Part shown: positions 33,635 through 42,263 of the stretch, piece after piece
How the letters are laid out: each line of letters begins with the position of its first letter
Position numbering within the stretch: the stretch's first letter is position 1
Assembly (NCBI RefSeq): GCF_007833165.1
Contig: NZ_VOBQ01000003.1
Location: forward strand, 218,885 to 282,884
Reading direction: 5' to 3'
DNA: 64,000 nt
Source: Caenimonas sedimenti
GTDB taxonomy: Bacteria; Pseudomonadota; Gammaproteobacteria; Burkholderiales; Burkholderiaceae_C
Position numbers and translations under genes: made by a program
Notes under the pieces: generated by a model
Told to the model about the DNA's origin: nothing
Seen by the model: only the letters and a program-made list of their open reading frames with translations
Databases searched by the model: none

Positions 33635-34336
33635 ATGTCCTACATCCTCGACGCGCTGCGCAAGGCAGATGCCGAACGCGAGCGGGACCCCGCCCGTGGC
33701 ATCCATGCGCAGCCTGCCGCCTTGCAGCACGGCGCCGACGCTGGGCGGCGCTCGCGCTGGCCTTGGATCGCCGGCATGACGGCGGGTCTGGCCGTCGCTG
33801 CTGCATTGGCCTTCTGGCGTCCAGCGCCGCCGGCGGCTTCACCGCCGGTTGCCGGGCCGATCACGCCGATCACGCCGAGCGCGCCTGCGCCTGCGCCCGC
33901 GCCGATTCCCGTCCCGGCCGTGCCTGCCGCCGCGGTGCAGCCCGCACCGCCCCCGATGCCCGCGGCCGCACCGCCGGCGGCTCCCGTTGCCGCGGCCGGC
34001 CCCGCCGTGGCGCCACGGCGGGTGCCCGTGCTCCCTGCGTCGGCGCCCGCCGCCGCGCCGCCCGGCGCGATGCCTTTGCCCCCGGCCGCGGCCCCCGCAC
34101 CCGCGGAACGCGTCGTCGCGTTCGCCGACCTGCCGCCCGATGTGCAGCGTGACTTGCCCAAGCTCGTGATCAACGGCGGCGTCCATTCGGAGAACGCCGC
34201 GCAACGCATGCTGGTGGTGGGCGGGCAAGTGATGCACGAGGGCGCGGAGCTCGCGCCAGGCCTGGTGCTCGAGCAGATCCGGCCCAAGGCCGCGGTCCTG
34301 CGGTTCCGGGGGATGCGGTACAGCGTGCCCTATTGA
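33635..34336 (+). CDS. gspB: GspB-like general secretion pathway protein
   Basis: A 233-residue protein with the start MSYILDALRKADAERERDPA typical of GspB/ExeB/PulB. One transmembrane helix at 42-61, then about 90 residues very rich in Pro and Ala that should span the periplasm, and a conserved C-terminal domain (LPKLVINGGVHSENAAQRMLVVGGQVMHEG, GLVLEQIRPKAAVLRFRG), which forms the type II secretion ancillary fold. It forms a complex with GspA. Its end overlaps the convergent 34330 gene by 7 bases. Confidence 0.92.
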   Translation: MSYILDALRKADAERERDPARGIHAQPAALQHGADAGRRSRWPWIAGMTAGLAVAAALAFWRPAPPAASPPVAGPITPITPSAPAPAPAPIPVPAVPAAAVQPAPPPMPAAAPPAAPVAAAGPAVAPRRVPVLPASAPAAAPPGAMPLPPAAAPAPAERVVAFADLPPDVQRDLPKLVINGGVHSENAAQRMLVVGGQVMHEGAELAPGLVLEQIRPKAAVLRFRGMRYSVPY

Positions 34337-34935
34337 GCCATGCTGGCGTGGTGCACCGCACCCGCCAGCATGAACAGCGCCGGCAGCACCGCGAGCAGGC
34401 CGCGCTGCCAGAGCCGCAGCGCCGGCACGGCGAACACCAGCCCCAACGTGCCCAGGGCGGTCGGGTCCGGCATCCAGCCGAACACCTCGGCCTGCGCCAG
34501 GGGCCGTCCGGTCAGCAGCCCGGCCCATGGATAGAGAACGATGGCTCCCAGGGCGGCGGCGAGGCTGGCCCTGCGCATGCGGAGTGAGATGGGGCGTGGC
34601 TCAGAGTGCTGGGGCACGAGCCCCACCGCAACGAGCAACGCGCCCTGCACGAGCGCCGCCCCGGCCAGCAGCGGCGCCGCCAGGTGAATCTGCGCGAGCC
34701 GATCCCAATAGAACGCCCAGCCGACCCAGAACCAGGCCGCGGCCAGCAACAGCATCATCCACCGCTGGCCACCGGGCCCTTGCCGTGCGGTGATCCACCA
34801 CGCGGCCAAGCCCAGGATGCCGGCCACCAGCGGGCCCGGCCAGTACTCGCGGTTGTGCAGTTCCACGAAGCGCCAATAGGTGCCCGGCGCGAACATCAGG
34901 AAGTCGGACAGGCCATACGACCACCACTCGCTCAT
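34330..34935 (-). CDS. DUF6064 family membrane protein
   Basis: A 201-residue integral membrane protein with six predicted helices. The N-terminus MSEWWSYGLSDFLMFAPGTYWRF and VAGILGLAAWWITARQ are characteristic of DUF6064. No charged catalytic motif. It lies 10 bases downstream of the AKR gene on the same strand, so the two are probably co-transcribed. Function unknown. Confidence 0.8.
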   Translation of the reverse strand: MSEWWSYGLSDFLMFAPGTYWRFVELHNREYWPGPLVAGILGLAAWWITARQGPGGQRWMMLLLAAAWFWVGWAFYWDRLAQIHLAAPLLAGAALVQGALLVAVGLVPQHSEPRPISLRMRRASLAAALGAIVLYPWAGLLTGRPLAQAEVFGWMPDPTALGTLGLVFAVPALRLWQRGLLAVLPALFMLAGAVHHASMAQ

Positions 34936-34945
34936 CGGGCGCTTC

Positions 34946-35854
34946 TCACAGGGCCGCGACGTGGGCCGCCATGCGCTGACGCATGGCGGCGTCGGGCATG
35001 CGGCCGCGCGCCACGCCCAGGTTCTCCCGCACGTGGTCGACGCGGCTGGTGGCCGGGATGGCGCAAGTCACCGCCGGATGCGACACCACGAACTTCAACG
35101 CGAACTGCGCCCAGGAGGAGCAACCGGCCTCCGCGGCCCAGGGCGGCAACGGGTGGCGCTGCAGCTGCCGCAGCAGCGCGCCTTCGCGGAACGGCCGGTT
35201 CGCGAGCACGGCGATGCCACGGTCCCGCGCCAGGGGGAGCAGCCTGGCCTCGGCCTCCCGGTCGAGGATGTTGTAGGTGAGCTGCACGAAGTCGATGCGA
35301 TGCGTGCGCATGATCTGCTCGATCTCGGCGTGCCGCCGGCCTTCGGAGGTGGTGATCCCCACTGTCCGCACCAGGCCGCGCGCCTTCATCTCCAGCACCA
35401 GCGGCAGCTGCTTTTCCCAGGCGAGCAGGTTGTGCACCTGCAGCAGGTCGAAGCGTTCGACCTGCCATTGCCGGCGCGACGCTTCCACCTGCGCGGCGCC
35501 GTCGCCGGAGGTCCACACCTTGTCGGCCGCGAACACGCCACGCTGGGCTCCCAGCTTGCGCAGGCCCTCGCCGACGACCCCCTGCGAGGAGCCGTACATG
35601 GGCGAGGAATCGATCACGCGGCCGCCGCCCTCGAAGAAGGCGCGCATCACCTCCGCGCAGCGCGCCCTGGCCGGCGGATCCTGGCCGACGTTGAAGGTGA
35701 TCCAGGTGCCGAGCCCGACCAGCGGCACCTGCTCGCCGGTCGAGGGAATGGGGCGCGTTGCCATGGCCGGCTGCGCGCCGGCCGGCGTGACCGCCCCGGC
35801 CATGCCGGCCAGGGCAGCCTGGAGGAACTGACGCCGCGGTAGGGCAGGTCGCAC
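34946..35854 (-). CDS. Tat-exported aldo/keto reductase
   Basis: A 302-residue protein. It starts with MRPALPRRQFLQAALAGMAG, a twin-arginine signal (PRRQFLQ) that predicts folded export to the periplasm. The AKR fold shows GLGTWITFNVG, VIDSSPMYGSSQGVVGEGL (Asp, Tyr), AADKVW (Lys), LLQVHN (His), VGITTSEGR and IPATSRVDHVRENLG. Exported AKRs of this type may use an unusual cofactor. The cofactor-binding Arg region near GVARGRMPD is poorly conserved. The substrate is unknown. Confidence 0.87.
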   Translation of the reverse strand: MRPALPRRQFLQAALAGMAGAVTPAGAQPAMATRPIPSTGEQVPLVGLGTWITFNVGQDPPARARCAEVMRAFFEGGGRVIDSSPMYGSSQGVVGEGLRKLGAQRGVFAADKVWTSGDGAAQVEASRRQWQVERFDLLQVHNLLAWEKQLPLVLEMKARGLVRTVGITTSEGRRHAEIEQIMRTHRIDFVQLTYNILDREAEARLLPLARDRGIAVLANRPFREGALLRQLQRHPLPPWAAEAGCSSWAQFALKFVVSHPAVTCAIPATSRVDHVRENLGVARGRMPDAAMRQRMAAHVAAL

Positions 35855-35897
35855 TGGCGGGACTCCTGAAGTCGGATTAGCATGCTATCGGAAGGAG

Positions 35898-36476
35898 ATG
35901 GCCATGCTGTCGTTGGGATTGCTGTGCCGGCAGGTCGCCTGGCTGCTGCTGGCGGTCGCGCCCGCTGCGTGGGCCGACGACGAGGCCGTCTGGTCCCTGT
36001 TGAAGGGCGGCGGGCAGGTCGTCCTGATCCGCCATGGGCTGACGACGCCCGGCGTGGGAGACCCCGCCGGCATGAAGCTCGACGACTGCACCACCCAGCG
36101 CAACCTGAACGACGAAGGCCGGCGTGAGGCCCGCATGCTCGCCAAGGCGTTGCGGGAGCAGAAAGTGCCGGTGGGCACGCTGCTCTCCAGCCCCTGGTGC
36201 CGCTGCCTGGAAACCGCCCGGCTGGTCTTCGGCAAGGAGCCGCAGGTCCATGCGGCGCTCGGCAACCTGTTCGGCCGGCCGGAGCGCGCGGTCGCGCAGG
36301 TGGAGGCCCTGAAGAAGCTGGTGGCCGAACGCGCCGGCCGCGGCAATGTCTTCATGGTGACGCATGGGTCGACCACGCTGGCCCTGACGGACGTCTCGCC
36401 GGCCACCGCGGAGATGGTGGTGCTGACGCCGCACCAGGGGGGATTTCGCTTCGCGGGCCGGCTGCTGGTGCGCTGA
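35898..36476 (+). CDS. Periplasmic histidine phosphatase family protein
   Basis: A 192-residue protein with a signal peptide (LLCRQVAWLLLAVAPAAWADD). The catalytic RHG motif is VLIRHGLTTPGVGDP (Arg45-His46), and the second histidine lies in VFMVTHGST. LLSSPWCRCLETARLVFG has the conserved Cys/Arg loop of the phosphoglycerate mutase-like superfamily. Expected to act as an exported phosphatase. The substrate is not identifiable. Separate start, divergent from the AKR gene by 43 bases. Confidence 0.85.
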   Translation: MAMLSLGLLCRQVAWLLLAVAPAAWADDEAVWSLLKGGGQVVLIRHGLTTPGVGDPAGMKLDDCTTQRNLNDEGRREARMLAKALREQKVPVGTLLSSPWCRCLETARLVFGKEPQVHAALGNLFGRPERAVAQVEALKKLVAERAGRGNVFMVTHGSTTLALTDVSPATAEMVVLTPHQGGFRFAGRLLVR

Positions 36477-36486
36477 GAGGGCCGCG

Positions 36487-37194
36487 CTAGTCGAAGGGCT
36501 TCTGCGGCGGCTGGAACACCGACCAGCGCCCGTCCTTGAACAGGTACAGCGCGGACGACAGCCGGTTGCGGTCGCCCGCCGCGTAGAGCGCGGCGGCGGC
36601 GAAGCGCAAGCTGATGACGGCCGTCTCGTTGTCGGCGGGGGCAAAGACCAGGCCGCCGCGCCGGGGCACCGCGACGACGACGCCCGCCGGATGTTCGCGC
36701 AGCTGCGTGTTCCAGAAGTCGCGATCCAGCAGGTAGCTGCTGTTCAAGTCGGGCGCGTCGCCGCCGACCTGCATGAGGCCGCCGCTCCACGGCAGCGCCA
36801 CCGGTGGGCCATAGCGCGCCCGCAGGTTGCCGATGGCGCGCGTGAGGGCTTGTTCGGGCGCCAGCGACAGCCGTTCCAGGTCCTGGGGCAAGGCGCTCTG
36901 GACCTGGCGGCCGCCGTCGAAAACGATGCGCAGGTGCAGGTCGCCCAGGTACTGGTACCAGCTGGGCTCGAATTCGATGTCGCGCCCATTGGGCAGCCGG
37001 GTGGCGATCTTGCCGAACGGCTCCAGGCCTTCGGCCTGCTTGTTGGCGCCGGGCGACTCGCGCAACACCACCAGCAGGTTGGATGCGCTGTGTTCGATCT
37101 GCTGATCGTCGTTGGGGCCCGCGGTCGCGGCGCAGGCGACATTCGCGGCGGCCAGCGTGAGCGCCGCCAGCATGCATGCGAGTCTTGGGGCCAT
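36487..37194 (-). CDS. Exported protein of unknown function
   Basis: A 235-residue protein from the ATG at 37194, which has GGAGG just upstream. A signal peptide (residues 1-23, ALTLAAANVACAA) precedes a soluble domain. Segments SNLLVVLRESPGANKQAEGL, EFEPSWYQYLGDLHLRIVFDGG and TRAIGNLRARYGPP hint at the DUF1444/YtpQ fold, but I would not rely on it. The C-terminal half resembles nothing I recognise. It is convergent with the phosphatase gene (10-base gap). Confidence 0.7.
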   Translation of the reverse strand: MAPRLACMLAALTLAAANVACAATAGPNDDQQIEHSASNLLVVLRESPGANKQAEGLEPFGKIATRLPNGRDIEFEPSWYQYLGDLHLRIVFDGGRQVQSALPQDLERLSLAPEQALTRAIGNLRARYGPPVALPWSGGLMQVGGDAPDLNSSYLLDRDFWNTQLREHPAGVVVAVPRRGGLVFAPADNETAVISLRFAAAALYAAGDRNRLSSALYLFKDGRWSVFQPPQKPFD

Positions 37195-37398
37195 GGTTCC
37201 TCCGTCCACCACCCATGGTGCAGCGCCTCCGCGCGAGCCGCAAGCCCCGATGCGCGCGAAGCGTCGAAAGCGCCCATGCATCGTCTTCATCACGCAACGG
37301 AATTGGTTACCTCTCTTGCCTCATCCGATGAACATGTAAGAGGTGCGCTGCGTAGCATCGGCAGCTCTCCATCCACACCCACTCAGAGGACTGTTCCC

Positions 37399-37932
37399 AT
37401 GGCATTGCAATCCCCGTTCTTCAACAGCAACAAGCGCGAGAGCGAGCCCCTGGGGCGGCCGGGCACCAGCCCGAACGCCGCCGCCGTGTCCGGTGCGGCA
37501 CCCGTGGCCGCGCCCGCGCCGGCTGCTGCCGCCGCCGCCCCGGCGAAGGAGGGCGAGAGCAAGCTGACGGTGGGTCCGAACATCAAGCTGAAGGGCGTCG
37601 AGATCACCGACTGCGACACCCTCGTGGTCGAAGGCTCGGTCGAAGCGACGATGGATTCGCGCGTGATCCAGATTTCCGAACGCGGTGCCTTCAAGGGCTC
37701 CGCCGAGATCGACATCGCGGAGATCCGCGGCCTGTTCGACGGCAATCTCACGGTGCGGCAGAAGCTGGTGATCTATTCCACCGGCAAGGTGACCGGGCGC
37801 ATCCGCTATGGCAAGGTGGTGATCGAGGAAGGCGGGCAGCTGTCGGGCGAGATCGAGTTCGGCGCGAGTGCCGCGCGCGTGGTGCCGCCGGCGGGGCGCC
37901 CGGGGCTGCAGGTGCACAGCTCGGTGGGCTGA
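37399..37932 (+). CDS. Bactofilin (polymer-forming cytoskeletal protein)
   Basis: A 177-residue protein from the ATG at 37399. A disordered Ala/Pro-rich N-terminal 55 residues precede a right-handed beta-helix domain with repeated strands (LVVEGSVEATMDSRVIQISE, GSAEIDIAEIRGLFDGNLTV, LVIYSTGKVTGRIRYGKVVI, GQLSGEIEF). Bactofilins polymerise without nucleotides and scaffold cell-envelope proteins. The family tends to sit near M23 peptidases, but none is here. The frame upstream of 37399 is open but lacks bactofilin features. Confidence 0.9.
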   Translation: MALQSPFFNSNKRESEPLGRPGTSPNAAAVSGAAPVAAPAPAAAAAAPAKEGESKLTVGPNIKLKGVEITDCDTLVVEGSVEATMDSRVIQISERGAFKGSAEIDIAEIRGLFDGNLTVRQKLVIYSTGKVTGRIRYGKVVIEEGGQLSGEIEFGASAARVVPPAGRPGLQVHSSVG

Positions 37933-37943
37933 CGGGCCCGCCC

Positions 37944-38822
37944 TCAGACGCTGGACCTGTGCCTCGCGATGCAGGTGTCCAGCGTCTCTTCCGCATCGCG
38001 CTGCCACCAGTTGCCGGTGGAGAAGATCTCCACCTCGCTGTAGCCCGCGAAGCCCTGCGCTTCGACCCAGCCGCGGATCCTGGGAATGTCGATGACGCCG
38101 TCACCCATCATGCCGCGGTCGTTCAGCAGGTCGGTGGTGGGCGTGAGCCAGTCGCAGACGTGGAACGCGAGCAGGCGTTCGCGCCCCGCGCGTTCGATCT
38201 GCTGCTGCAGCTTCGGGTCCCACCACACGTGGTAGACGTCGACGGCGACCCCCAGCGCTCCTGACTTGCCTGGATCGAGGGCGTCGCACACGTCGAGCGC
38301 CTGCTCCATGGTGTTGATGCAGGCGCGATCCGCCGCGTACATCGGGTGCAACGGCTCGATGGCGAGCGGCATCTTCGCCTGGCGGGCGTACTCCAGCAGT
38401 TCGGCGATGCCGTCCTGCACCTGGTTGCGCGCAAGCGCGATGTCCTTGTGCGTCGCCTTGCCTTGCAACGCGCCGGGCAGCGCGCCCACCACCAGCACCA
38501 GGCAGGTGGCGTTCAACTCTTTCGCCTCATCCACCGCGCGCCGGTTGTCGTCACGCGCGGCCCGCACGCCGGCGGCATCGACAGCCGGGAACATGCCGCC
38601 GCGGCAATAGCCGGAGAGCTCCAGGCCGTGCTGCCGCACCAGTTTCGACACATTCGCGAGGCCGGCTGCCGCGACCTGGTCGCGCCACGGCGAGACGGCG
38701 CGGATGCCCTTGCGCGCGCAGGCCTCGAGGATGTCCGTGAGCGGCAGGTCGGCCCCGCGGCTCTTGCGGATCGTCGCGGTGTTGAGGGACAGCCAGCGGT
38801 GGTCGGCCGAGAAATCCCTCAT
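37944..38822 (-). CDS. Sugar phosphate isomerase/epimerase family (TIM barrel)
   Basis: A 292-residue AP endonuclease 2-type TIM barrel: SLNTATIRKSRGADLPL, GIRAVSPWRDQVAA, LELSGYCRGGMFPA, PLAIEPLHPMYAADRACINT, VAVDVYHVWWDPKLQQQI, LLAFHVCDWL and GYSEVEIFSTGNWW. The Glu, Asp, His and Glu metal ligands of this family are in place. Last gene of the leftward Bug-Gfo-DUF993 operon, overlapping DUF993 by ATGA. It is likely an isomerase or dehydratase of the keto-sugar made by the oxidoreductase. Confidence 0.88.
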   Translation of the reverse strand: MRDFSADHRWLSLNTATIRKSRGADLPLTDILEACARKGIRAVSPWRDQVAAAGLANVSKLVRQHGLELSGYCRGGMFPAVDAAGVRAARDDNRRAVDEAKELNATCLVLVVGALPGALQGKATHKDIALARNQVQDGIAELLEYARQAKMPLAIEPLHPMYAADRACINTMEQALDVCDALDPGKSGALGVAVDVYHVWWDPKLQQQIERAGRERLLAFHVCDWLTPTTDLLNDRGMMGDGVIDIPRIRGWVEAQGFAGYSEVEIFSTGNWWQRDAEETLDTCIARHRSSV

Positions 38823-40006
38823 CCTTCGATCCCGTGCAGCGCGAGCAGGGTGTTCATCCGGCGCACCGCCAGCTCCGGCTGCTCCAGCAGGTTGGCCGCA
38901 TCGGCCAGCCGGAACAGCTCGGCGAAGTGCTGGAGGCTGCGCGTGCTCTGCTGCCCGCCCACCATCGTGAAGTGCTTCTGGTGGCCGTTCAGCCAGGCCA
39001 TGAAGACCACGCCGGTCTTGTAGAAGCGCGTGGGCGCCGCGAAGATGTGGCGCGAGAGCGGCACGGTCGGACCCAGGATGGCGTGGAACTTCTCGATGTT
39101 GCCTTGCGCCAGTTCGCCGAGCGCGGCGCTCGCCGCCGGCGCGATGGCGTCGAAGATGCCGAGCAGCGCGTCGCTCTTGCCATGCGTGGGTTCGCTGCCG
39201 AAAGCGTCACCCGCGATCAGTTCGGCGTAGTTGAAGTCGTCGCCCGTATACATGCGCACGCCGGCTGGCAGGCGCCGGCGCATGGCGATTTCCTTGTCCT
39301 TGTCCAGCAGCGAGATCTTGATGCCATCCACCTTGGACGCGTGCGCGGCGATGATGCCCACGGCCGTGTCCATCGCGGCGTCCACGTCCTTCGTACCCCA
39401 ATAGCCCGCCAGCGCCGGATCGAACATGTCGCCGAGCCAGTGCAGCACCACGGGCTGCTTCGCCTGCGACAGGATGCGGCCGTAGACCTTCTCGTAGTCG
39501 GCGGGCGAAGTGGCCACGCGAGCCAGCGCGCGGCTGGCCATCACGATCAGCTTGCCGCCCAGTTTCTCGATGGCGGCCATCTGCTCTTCGTAGGCGCGGA
39601 TGACGTCGTCCACTGTCTTCGCGTTCTCCGGCGCGAGGTGATCGGTGCCGCAGCCGGAAGCCACGAGGGCTCCGGGGACGTCCCGCGCCGCATCGAGCGA
39701 GCGGCGGATCAGCTCCAGTGAAGTCGGCCAGTCCAGGCCCATGCCTCGCTGCGCGGTGTCCATGGCTTCGGCAACGCCCAGGCCCAGCGACCAGAGCCGC
39801 TGGCGGTAGGCGATGGTGGCGTCCCAGTCGACCGCGGCCTGCAGCCATGGGTCGATGGCTGCCAACGGATCGGCCACGACGTGCGCCGCCGAATAGGCGA
39901 TGCGGTTGAACTTCACGCCGGCCGCGGGCTTCACCGGTGCGCTGCCGCGCACGGTGTAGGTTTCCAGTGCGCCGGCGGGCGTCGGCAGCTTGACGGTCAG
40001 TGCCAT
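38819..40006 (-). CDS. DUF993 family protein (DHDPS-like fold)
   Basis: A 395-residue protein. RIAYSAAHVVADPLAAIDPWLQAAVDWDATIAYR, GMGLDWPTSLELIRRS and VLHWLGDMFDPALAGYWG are DUF993 signatures, placing it near the dihydrodipicolinate synthase/aldolase barrels. Its reaction has not been established that I know of. It is bracketed by a Gfo/Idh/MocA dehydrogenase (7-base gap) and a TIM-barrel isomerase (ATGA overlap), so an aldolase/lyase step in catabolism of an unusual sugar or polyol is inferred. Confidence 0.85.
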   Translation of the reverse strand: MALTVKLPTPAGALETYTVRGSAPVKPAAGVKFNRIAYSAAHVVADPLAAIDPWLQAAVDWDATIAYRQRLWSLGLGVAEAMDTAQRGMGLDWPTSLELIRRSLDAARDVPGALVASGCGTDHLAPENAKTVDDVIRAYEEQMAAIEKLGGKLIVMASRALARVATSPADYEKVYGRILSQAKQPVVLHWLGDMFDPALAGYWGTKDVDAAMDTAVGIIAAHASKVDGIKISLLDKDKEIAMRRRLPAGVRMYTGDDFNYAELIAGDAFGSEPTHGKSDALLGIFDAIAPAASAALGELAQGNIEKFHAILGPTVPLSRHIFAAPTRFYKTGVVFMAWLNGHQKHFTMVGGQQSTRSLQHFAELFRLADAANLLEQPELAVRRMNTLLALHGIEG

Positions 40007-40013
40007 GGCGCTC

Positions 40014-41177
40014 TCAGAAGTTCAATGCGGGCACGTCCACCCAGCGGCGTTCCTTGGAACTTTGCAGGGCCGCCTCGACCAGCTGCACGCCCTTGGCGCC
40101 TTCCGGCAGGGTCCATTTGTAGGGTGCGTCTTCCACCACATGGCGGATGAAGTGCTCCCACTGGATCTTGAAGCCGTTGTCGTAGGTCTGGGTGTCGGGC
40201 ACTTCCTGCCAGCCGTCGAAGAAGTCGATGGTCTGCTTGACGTCCGGATTCCAGACCGGCCGCGGGGTCGTCACGCGGCTTTGGGCGCGGCAGTCCGTCA
40301 AGCCTGCCACGGCCGAACCGTGCGTGCCGTCGACGTGGAAGGTGACGAGGTCGTCGCGCCGTACGCGCGTGGCCCACGACATGTTCAGTTGCGCGATGAC
40401 GGGTTCGCCGTTGTGGCCGATCAATTCGGCGGTCGCATAGGCGGCGTCGTCGGCGGTGGCGTCATACGGTTGGCCGGCTTCGTCCCACCGGCGCGGGATG
40501 TGGGTCGCCGCGGTGCAGGAGATGGACTTGACTTCGCCGAACAGGTTGTCGAGCACGTAGCGCCAGTGGCACATCATGTCCAGGATCATCCCGCCGCCGT
40601 CCTCGGCCCGGTAGTTCCAGCTGGGACGCTGGATCGGCTGCAGGTCACCCTCGAAGACCCAGTAGCCGAACTCCAGCCGCAGCGACAGCATGCGGCCGAA
40701 GAAGCCGGAGCGGCGCAGCATGTCGAGCTTGCGCAGGCCGGGCAGGAACAGCTTGTCCTGCACGGCGCCGTGCTTCAGGCCGGACGCTTCCGCGGTCTTG
40801 GCGATTTCGACGGCTTCGCCCAGGGTCGTGGCGATCGGCTTTTCGCAGTACACGTGCTTGCCGGCGCGCAGCGCCTTGGCCAGCAGCGTCGGACGCATCT
40901 GCGTCGTGCCGGCGTCGAAGAAAACCGTGTCGTCCTTGTTCTGCAGCGCCTTGTCGAGGTCCGTGCCCCAGCGCTCGATCTTGTGCGCGCGGGCCAGGGC
41001 CTCGATCTTCTCGGCGTTGCGGCCGATGAGGATGGGGTCCGGCATGACCTTGTCGCCGTTCGAGAGCGTGACACCGCCCTGGTTGCGGATGGCGACGATG
41101 GAGCGGATCAGGTGCTGGTTCATGCCCATGCGTCCGGTGACGCCGTGCATGATGATTCCGAGTCGTTGGGTAGCCAT
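40014..41177 (-). CDS. Gfo/Idh/MocA family oxidoreductase
   Basis: A 387-residue protein. The Rossmann N-terminus MATQRLGIIMHGVTGRMGMNQHLIRSI and GKHVYCEKPIATTLGEAV (the diagnostic EKP lysine) define the family. The C-terminal domain carries the WNYRAEDGGGMILDMMCHW substrate region with Asp and His. It oxidises a sugar or polyol with NAD(P). Neighbours: Bug protein upstream (12-base gap), DUF993 downstream. The substrate is unknown. Confidence 0.9.
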   Translation of the reverse strand: MATQRLGIIMHGVTGRMGMNQHLIRSIVAIRNQGGVTLSNGDKVMPDPILIGRNAEKIEALARAHKIERWGTDLDKALQNKDDTVFFDAGTTQMRPTLLAKALRAGKHVYCEKPIATTLGEAVEIAKTAEASGLKHGAVQDKLFLPGLRKLDMLRRSGFFGRMLSLRLEFGYWVFEGDLQPIQRPSWNYRAEDGGGMILDMMCHWRYVLDNLFGEVKSISCTAATHIPRRWDEAGQPYDATADDAAYATAELIGHNGEPVIAQLNMSWATRVRRDDLVTFHVDGTHGSAVAGLTDCRAQSRVTTPRPVWNPDVKQTIDFFDGWQEVPDTQTYDNGFKIQWEHFIRHVVEDAPYKWTLPEGAKGVQLVEAALQSSKERRWVDVPALNF

Positions 41178-41189
41178 GGTCGTCGTCCC

Positions 41190-42164
41190 TTACTGCGTGA
41201 CCTGCAGGCCAGCAGCCTTCACCAGCGCGGCGTTGCTCTTGATTTCCTCGCGGATGTACGCGTCGAAGGCGGCCGGCTCGAGCGTCCAGGCGTCGGCGCC
41301 CAGCGTGGCGAAACGTTCCTTCACCTCGGGCGTGGCCAGGGCCTTCACCACTTCGTCCTGCAGCCGCTGGACGATGGCGGGTGGGGTCTTCGCCGGCGCC
41401 ATCATGCCGATCCAGAAGTTGAATTCGGAACCGGGCACGCCGGCTTCGGCCGTCGTGGGAACATCCGGCAGGGCGGCGGCGCGCTTGGGCGAACCCACGG
41501 CGAGAGCCACCAGTTGCCCGTTCCTGATCTGACCGATCACCGGGGCGATCGGCGAGAAGTAATAGTCGACGCGGCCGGCCATCACCTCGGTCACGGCTTC
41601 GGCCGAGCCCTTGAAGGGGATGTTCGTCGCTTCGATCCTGGCGGCCAGCTTGAACTTCTCGGCGTTCAGGTGTGTGGCACTGCCCTGGCCGGCCGAGGCG
41701 AAGTTCATGCTGCCCGGCTTGGCGCGCGCCGCGGCCAGCAGCTGCTGCAGCGTCTTGATGTTCTTGCTGGGCGACATCACCAGCACGTTCGGCGTGGAGG
41801 AGATCGGCGTGATGCCCACGAAGTCCTTCTCGGTGTCGAAGGGCAGCTTCGCGAAGGTATGCGGGCTGACCGTGTGCGACGACGAGTGCACCATGATCGT
41901 GTAGCCGTCCGGCGCGGCTTGCGCCACCTGGGCCTGGCCGATGGTGCCGCTGGCGCCGCCCTTGTTTTCGATGACCAGTTGCTGGCCCATGCTCTGGCCC
42001 ATCTTGTCGGCGATCGCACGGGCAATGATGTCGGTGGTGCTTCCCGCGGCGAACGGGACGATCACGCGAATGGGTTTGTTCGGGTAGCCGGCCTGGGCGA
42101 AGGCGGCGAGGGGTGCGAAGAAGGCGAGGGCGGCGGCGGCCACGGTGCGACGGTTCAGCTTCAT
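41190..42164 (-). CDS. Bug/TctC-type tripartite tricarboxylate substrate-binding protein
   Basis: A 324-residue protein with a signal peptide (RRTVAAAALAFFAPLAAFAQ). YPNKPIRVIVPFAAGSTTDIIARAI, NKGGASGTIGQAQVAQAAPDGYT and GYTIMVHSSSHT are the Bug family landmarks. It binds carboxylated or aromatic solutes in the periplasm and usually serves TctAB or only sensing. There is no tctA or tctB here, so it may be an orphan receptor. First gene of the leftward operon, with a TetR-type operator 31 bases upstream. Confidence 0.93.
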   Translation of the reverse strand: MKLNRRTVAAAALAFFAPLAAFAQAGYPNKPIRVIVPFAAGSTTDIIARAIADKMGQSMGQQLVIENKGGASGTIGQAQVAQAAPDGYTIMVHSSSHTVSPHTFAKLPFDTEKDFVGITPISSTPNVLVMSPSKNIKTLQQLLAAARAKPGSMNFASAGQGSATHLNAEKFKLAARIEATNIPFKGSAEAVTEVMAGRVDYYFSPIAPVIGQIRNGQLVALAVGSPKRAAALPDVPTTAEAGVPGSEFNFWIGMMAPAKTPPAIVQRLQDEVVKALATPEVKERFATLGADAWTLEPAAFDAYIREEIKSNAALVKAAGLQVTQ

Positions 42165-42194
42165 CGATGTCTCCTGGATGAGGTGTGGACTGGC

Positions 42195-42216
42195 TAATTC
42201 ACTAACTGGTGAATTA
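42195..42216. promoter_or_regulatory. Operator 1 for the TetR regulator
   Basis: Perfect inverted repeat TAATTCAC (42195-42202), 6-base spacer, GTGAATTA (42209-42216), just upstream of the Bug gene. The same half-site TAATTCAC recurs at 42922 in the tetR/ThDP-enzyme gap with identical spacing. It is very AT-rich in a 68% GC background. A dyad of this type fits a TetR dimer. Confidence 0.75.
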
Positions 42217-42263
42217 TAGGGCGAGCGCGAGCCGGCGCAAGCCCCCCGGCGCCAGCGGGTTTC

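Noticed and set aside
33635..34300. Antisense frames rich in Ala/Gly/Arg opposite gspB
   Set aside because: They mirror the Pro/Ala codon repeats of gspB and have no family similarity.
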